From Hyperoodon ampullatus (Eukaryota; Chordata; Mammalia; Artiodactyla; Ziphiidae): DNA of 64,000 nt. A program made the translations under genes and the position numbers. The notes under the pieces are model-generated. The model had not been told where the DNA came from, ran no database searches, and saw only the letters and a program-made list of their open reading frames with translations. The stretch covers positions 124,001-188,000 of the forward strand of contig CATKHW010000563.1 of the NCBI GenBank assembly GCA_949752795.1, written 5' to 3'. Of this stretch, positions 62,596 through 64,000 are shown in pieces. How positions within the stretch are numbered: position 1 is the first letter of the stretch; each line of letters begins with the position of its first letter.

Positions 62596-64000
62596 TGCAT
62601 CATTGTCGAAGTTGTGCCCCTCTTCCTGTGCTTTAAAGGCGATTCCAACATACCTCTTGAAATCTCTTTCCTGCTATTCTGCCTCGCTTTCAAGCTGCCT
62701 CAATGCCTTCCGTCAACAGATTTTTGGATGATAGTTGTAATTTATTACTGTGCCAGTTTGTGAATTGCTGTGCCCTGAGCTCCATTTTTCAACTCGTTTT
62801 TTTGTGAGATGAACGCAAGACCAATATTTTGGTTCAGTACCTATACTGGTTCCCAGTGGGTGGCTGAGACTTTGGTTAATTCTTCTTCCTGCCAGGAAAT
62901 TAGAGTGACATGTGCCCGTCCAAATGCCAAACAGCTACTCTCTCATTGGTTCTCCCTCTTCCCTTTCATCCTCTGCCTAATTGGCAACGTGTGCGAACCA
63001 GGAGGTTAGATGTGCTGTCACTCTACGTTGGGAGATTGATAGTAAAGCAGTTTGAAAGTCAAACGTGAGCACCAGGAGAGGGACTATTAGTTGAGATTTA
63101 GAAACCTTTCGTATTCACAGTGTGTCCATTCTCTAGGTTTCCTTTACATGTTATAGCTCTAGTAATATTCCCTTCAACCTGGAGAGTTGGGACCCATGGA
63201 ATGGGTGCCATGCATTATTGCTTTAAATGGTCTGCATTTGCTCAACCAATCTCACCAATCCCCTCAGTCCCAAGTTTTCAGCATTATGCAACAACCACCT
63301 GTAATTGTAGTTAGGGTTATTCCAGGTTTCATCAGAGACCCTGAAGGAATTGGAAAGAATTTCCCTGTTTTTTTTGTTTTGTTTTTGAAATTCCTTTTTA
63401 TAGTGGGTTTGAGCTGATTCTCGCTGCCATGTTTATGCCAGTCTAGACACACTTGATTCCCTTACAGAGACATATCAATAAATAGGTTTTAAGATTCTTA
63501 ATAGTCAGATGTATTCCTCTGCTGGAATTATGGGGTTTTGAGTCCCTTTCACTGAGGAAGGTGTATGTCTTGTCTATTCCATAGTTGGTGTTTGGAATGG
63601 TACCTGTGCTTATATTAAACTCTGGTTTTATAGATCACGCCACCTCTCCTTCCCCCTTAAGAAAACATAAGAGTGTTTTCTAAATGTGAGACACTGTTTT
63701 CTTTCCTAACTCATTTCATGTGTAGCCATGTTTACAGGATATTCATAAGTGATATCTTATGATCAGTTTCTTTTTCTGTGTGACTTATTTCACTTAGAAT
63801 CATCGTAACTGAATCCACTCATTTTGCTGCTACTGGTCTTATGACATTGATTTCATGGCTGAGGGATATTCCATCGTACGTAATTACCACAATTCTTTGA
63901 ACCATTTTTATATTTCCTAGGATATTTAAGGTGTACCCAAGTTGAGGTTATTGTAAGCAGGGCAGCCCTAAACTTTGGGTTGGCTGTGTCTTATTGATTT
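62596..64000. repeat. Satellite monomer M37 (edge, cut by the window end)
   Basis: 1,405 bp are present; it ends inside the ORF2 C-terminal remnant before reaching its palindrome. It is among the most diverged copies, with small indels near 62695 and 62773 and many changes at 63,270-63,310 and 63,480-63,720. Confidence 0.93.

Larger units (their letters stand above)
1..64000. repeat. Satellite DNA array, ~1,739-bp monomer, 36 full copies plus one partial
   Basis: The same sequence block returns every 1,737-1,740 bases across the window in one orientation, with no interruption. The first bases of the window recur at 1741, 3480, 5219, 6958 and so on to 62596. Most copies are 1,739 bp; many of the one-base differences fall in the poly-T tract. 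Each monomer is an antisense 5'-truncated L1 3' end with an internal 74-bp palindrome. Monomer length and L1 origin fit the common cetacean satellite, which lies in heterochromatin. That name is inferred from remembered family properties. Copy-to-copy identity is very high until about 56.5 kb and then falls. Confidence 0.97.
56510..64000. other. Diverged edge section of the array
   Basis: From about 56,510 each 60-base line carries several changes that are rare or absent in the core. Examples are cttacagagac for cttacggagac, aggcataag for aggtataag, and gagactttgg for gagaatttgg. Small indels also accumulate: M34 and M36 are 1,737 bp. Several changes are CpG to TpG or CpA. Copies stay in register and orientation. 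The pattern fits the margin of a homogenised array, where exchange between copies is weaker. The array boundary itself is not reached. Confidence 0.85.

Noticed and set aside
1..64000. CRISPR array or bacterial/plasmid tandem repeat
   Set aside because: The repeat unit is 1.74 kb with no variable spacers or cas genes, and the sequence is L1-derived with a poly(A) tail, so it is mammalian.
1..64000. CENP-B box
   Set aside because: I looked for the ttcg....a..cggg pattern and its reverse around each ttcg/cgaa in the monomer and found no match, so a centromeric role through CENP-B is not supported.
1..64000. A previously undescribed defence or gene system
   Set aside because: No unique DNA or intact gene exists in the window. 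The novelty is limited to repeat structure and evolution.
1..64000. Pure assembly artefact of one repeated read
   Set aside because: Private variants in most monomers, ordered shared variants and a gradient of divergence argue for a real array, though exact order and copy number cannot be proved here.

Overview
The whole 64 kb window is one satellite DNA array. It holds 36 complete head-to-tail monomers of 1,737-1,740 bp plus a partial one of 1,405 bp, with no unique sequence between them. I found no functional protein gene, RNA gene, CRISPR array or bacterial feature. Short open frames recur once per monomer and are by-products of the repeat.

Origin. Read on the minus strand, the monomer is collinear with the 3' part of a 5'-truncated LINE-1 (L1) of the cetartiodactyl type. 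In + order from the poly-T tract (772 in monomer 1) come the L1 poly(A) tail, the 3'UTR, the ORF2 C-terminus (stop codon at 1140-1138), a 74-bp palindrome, and more upstream ORF2 sequence to about 2512. There the next poly-T tract begins, so the tandem junction joins the L1 poly(A) end to its 5'-truncation point. A monomer of about 1.74 kb made of L1 fits the common cetacean satellite, which is reported at about 1.75 kb in most whale families and about 1.58 kb in delphinids, and which was described as L1-derived by Kapitonov, Holmquist and Jurka. I therefore infer a non-delphinid cetacean; this is from memory of the family and not from a search.

Layout. From 1 to about 56.5 kb the monomers are nearly identical and differ mainly at a limited set of shared variant sites. 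These sites show patchy higher-order structure: 4-monomer periodicity at the left, 3-monomer periodicity in the middle, and 5- and 8-monomer similarities further right. From about 56.5 kb to the end, substitutions and small indels rise sharply, as expected near an array edge. Within those edge monomers some blocks stay almost unchanged, notably the palindrome and about 150 bp to its right.

Most notable features: (1) a 74-bp palindrome with no spacer in all 36 monomers that reach it, perfect in 22; (2) the inference that it arose by inverted duplication of about 37 bp of ORF2; (3) uneven conservation in the diverged edge copies; (4) the mosaic higher-order structure. Monomers are numbered M1-M37 from left to right, each ending at the outer end of its palindrome.
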